Shown: in pieces, positions 62,330-64,000 of the stretch
Layout: each line of letters opens with the position of its first letter
Numbering within the stretch: the stretch's first letter is position 1
From: Streptococcus suis
GTDB taxonomy: Bacteria; Bacillota; Bacilli; Lactobacillales; Streptococcaceae
DNA length: 64,000 nucleotides
Direction of reading: 5' to 3'
Assembly (NCBI GenBank): GCA_002831545.1
Contig: CP025095.1
Span: 248,001-312,000, forward strand
Translations under genes and position numbers: made by a program
The notes under the pieces: generated by a model
What the model was told of the DNA's origin: nothing
Database searches by the model: none
What the model saw: the letters and a program-made list of their open reading frames with translations, nothing else

Positions 62330-63163
62330 ATGTTTAGGATTATACAGTCACTAAATAATAACGCTGCCCTGGTGAAAAATGAACATGGGGAACAGGCAGT
62401 CGTGATGGGATTAGGTATAACCTTTCAAAAGAAAAAAGGGGATTTAATTGTTAAGGACAAGATAGAAAATATCTTTTCGCTAAAAAATGATGAAGCCAAA
62501 GAAAATTTTCTGACCTTATTAAAAGATATTCCACTAGATTTTATTTCGGCAACCTACACGGTTATTAATCATCTGGTAGAAACTTATCATTACCCTGTAC
62601 AAGAATATCTATATGTGACACTGACAGATCATATCTATTGTGCATATCAGGCGGTTTTAAAGAATACTTATCAAGAAAGTAGGCTACCCAATATTTCAGC
62701 CGAATATCCATTAGAATATAAAATGGCGCGCGAAGCCTTAGCTATGTTTCGAGAAAAGTTGCTAAATGATTTTCCAAATGATGAGATTGGTAAAATTGCA
62801 CTTCACTTAATCAATGCAAAAGGTGAAACAATTCATCCCACTAGTGAAGAACATGACATCAGTAAGAAAATTATTGCTGAGGTTGAACAAATTTTGATAG
62901 AGAATGGGATTAGACGCTCAAAAGACAATAGCAATTTTTATGATCGTTTTATGATCCATCTGTCCTATTTTCTGAATTACTTAGATAGATCCCATCAGTC
63001 AAATGAATCGATTGCTAGTTTGGAACAGTACATCAAGCTCCAGAATCCAAGAGCCCATCAGGTTGGAAGTCAGATTTTTGAGATGATTACTTCATTGGTT
63101 GATGAGCCAGTAAATGATAGTGAAAGGTTCTATATTGTATTACATATTCAACGGTTATTGTAA
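62330..63163 (+). CDS. lacT: Transcription antiterminator LacT (BglG family)
   Basis: 277 residues. The N-terminal RNA-binding CAT domain (RIIQSLNNNAALVKNEHGEQ, GLGITFQKKKGD) is followed by two PRD domains with phosphorylatable His residues (VINHLVETYHYPV, KIALHLINAKGE, RFMIHLSYFLNY, YIVLHIQRLL). PTS phosphorylation sets its activity. GGAGGGATAC precedes the ATG. Confidence 0.93.
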   Translation: MFRIIQSLNNNAALVKNEHGEQAVVMGLGITFQKKKGDLIVKDKIENIFSLKNDEAKENFLTLLKDIPLDFISATYTVINHLVETYHYPVQEYLYVTLTDHIYCAYQAVLKNTYQESRLPNISAEYPLEYKMAREALAMFREKLLNDFPNDEIGKIALHLINAKGETIHPTSEEHDISKKIIAEVEQILIENGIRRSKDNSNFYDRFMIHLSYFLNYLDRSHQSNESIASLEQYIKLQNPRAHQVGSQIFEMITSLVDEPVNDSERFYIVLHIQRLL

Positions 63164-63166
63164 ATC

Positions 63167-63270
63167 ATACTCTTCGTAAATCCAATTCAGACGTTGTTGC
63201 CTCAACTTGATGAACTTTAGTTCTATCTACGTTTTCGTCGCCTAGTCTGAATGGTATTTCCATTGAGTAC
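63167..63270 (+). repeat. BOX-like repeat, short form, inside the lac operon
   Basis: The ends ATACTCTTCG and TTCCATTGAGTAC enclose CTTGATGAACTTTAGTTCTATC, shared with 11790..11888. It lies between lacT and lacF, where it would be transcribed. Confidence 0.7.
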
Positions 63271-63293
63271 ATAAAAAATAGGAGGTTCATATT

Positions 63294-63611
63294 ATGAACA
63301 GAGAAGAAATTACGTTATTAGGTTTTGAGATTGTTGCATTCGCTGGTGATGCTCGTTCTCGTTTGATGGAGGCACTGGCTGCTGCTCAAAAAGGCGACTA
63401 TGCAAAAGCAGAAGAACTAGTTGAAGCTGCCAATGCTTGTATTGTTGAAGCCCACCATGCTCAGACAAGTTTGTTGCAGAAAGAAGCGGCTGGTGAGGAT
63501 TTAGCCTTTAGTGTGACGCTCATGCATGGCCAAGACCATCTCATGACCACATTATTATTGAAAGACATGATGAGTCATATGATTGAACTTTACAAACGAG
63601 GTGATAAGTAA
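63294..63611 (+). CDS. lacF: Lactose-specific PTS EIIA
   Basis: 105 residues. A three-helix EIIA of the Lac family; the phosphorylated His lies in [17 protein letters not shown], with [20 protein letters not shown] before it. It passes phosphate to LacE. Its stop overlaps the lacE start by one base (TAATG). Confidence 0.95.
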   Translation: MNREEITLLGFEIVAFAGDARSRLMEALAAAQKGDYAKAEELVEAANACIVEAHHAQTSLLQKEAAGEDLAFSVTLMHGQDHLMTTLLLKDMMSHMIELYKRGDK

Positions 63612-64000
63612 TGAATAAATTGATTGAATTCATTGAGAAAGGGAAGCCTTTCTTTGAAAAGATTTCGAGAAACCCTTATTTAAGGGCTATCCGTGATGGT
63701 TTTATCGCTGCCATGCCGGTTATCTTGTTCTCAAGTATCTTCCTATTGGTGGCTTTCGTGCCTAATATCTTTGGCTTTACTTGGTCTGATGAAGCAGTTG
63801 CGGCTATCATGAAACCTTACGGTTATACAATGGGTATTGTAGCTGTCTTAGTTGCAGGAACGACCGCAAAATCATTGACAGATGCGTTTAACCGTCAATT
63901 GCCAAAAACCAATCAGATTAACTTCATTTCAACCATGATTGCCTCAATTTCAGGTTTCCTATTACTGGCTTCTGATGGTATTGAAGGTGGATTTGCCAAT
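63611..64000 (+). CDS. lacE: Lactose-specific PTS EIICB, N-terminal part (3' partial)
   Basis: 130 residues are visible before the window ends ([40 protein letters not shown]). This is the start of the EIIC membrane domain, with the first three helices. The EIIB part and the rest lie outside. It would import lactose as lactose-6-phosphate. Confidence 0.92.
   Translation, partial: MNKLIEFIEKGKPFFEKISRNPYLRAIRDGFIAAMPVILFSSIFLLVAFVPNIFGFTWSDEAVAAIMKPYGYTMGIVAVLVAGTTAKSLTDAFNRQLPKTNQINFISTMIASISGFLLLASDGIEGGFAN

Overview
This window looks like a low-GC streptococcal chromosome. Streptococcus suis, or a very close relative, is the best fit. The reasons are the tagatose-pathway lac operon with a LacT antiterminator, a Sip-like LysM surface protein, a trehalose PTS locus, a single-aptamer glycine riboswitch ahead of an AGCS symporter, BOX-like repeats and streptococcal-type insertion sequences. 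Species was judged from protein content only. No rRNA, tRNA, CRISPR array or prophage was seen.

Layout. 0-1.2 kb: the end of a cell-wall protein whose last residues are an LPKT motif, followed by a class B sortase. 1.2-5.4 kb: a decayed Rpn-family nuclease locus with a spare C-terminal tail, cut by an IS630 element that was then hit by an IS1634-family element. 5.6-13.3 kb: a lipoprotein, recD2, lepB, rnhC, an oxidoreductase and a Sip-like LysM protein. 13.3-15.1 kb: a MITE-like repeat abutted by an IS110-family element with a long non-coding end. 15.2-20.2 kb: treC, treP and treR. 20.2-22.2 kb: a second IS1634-family element. 22.3-28.3 kb: zapA, cvpA, mutS2, a broken acetyltransferase, a MerR/aldo-keto reductase pair and trxA. 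28.4-31.0 kb: an AMP-binding ligase split by another IS630-family element. 31-43.3 kb: msrAB, an orphan bacteriocin-type ABC exporter, the glycine riboswitch and symporter, mscS, gdhA, pyrD, a frameshifted CapA-like gene and a HAD phosphatase. 43.3-53.7 kb: a three-gene ABC exporter, a TetR/YhgE pair, a NatAB-like ABC pair whose ATPase has an amber stop, and a PadR-DUF1700-DUF4097 envelope module. 53.9-57.9 kb: lrgAB, an FNT channel, an aquaporin-like channel, a HerA remnant and a NUDIX hydrolase. 58.2-64 kb: lacR, lacABCD, lacT, lacF and the start of lacE.

How the genes work together. LacF and LacE import lactose as lactose-6-phosphate. LacAB, LacC and LacD degrade the galactose-6-phosphate half, LacR represses, and LacT antiterminates at a RAT/terminator upstream of its own gene. 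TreP imports trehalose-6-phosphate, TreC cleaves it, and TreR is divergent with an operator between. RnhC, RecD2 and MutS2 are genome-maintenance genes, and trxA and msrAB are redox repair genes.

The most unusual signals are four. Both IS1634-family insertions are flanked by very long direct repeats (131 and 127 bp), and both lie directly after a TATAAT box. An LPKT substrate ends at the motif with no membrane anchor, beside its probable sortase. A small two-hairpin repeat occurs three times with changed but still-paired stems. The Rpn gene has an orphan alternative tail. Seven genes in the window are broken or fragmentary, several by single-base changes in homopolymer runs, so read errors should be excluded before calling those real.
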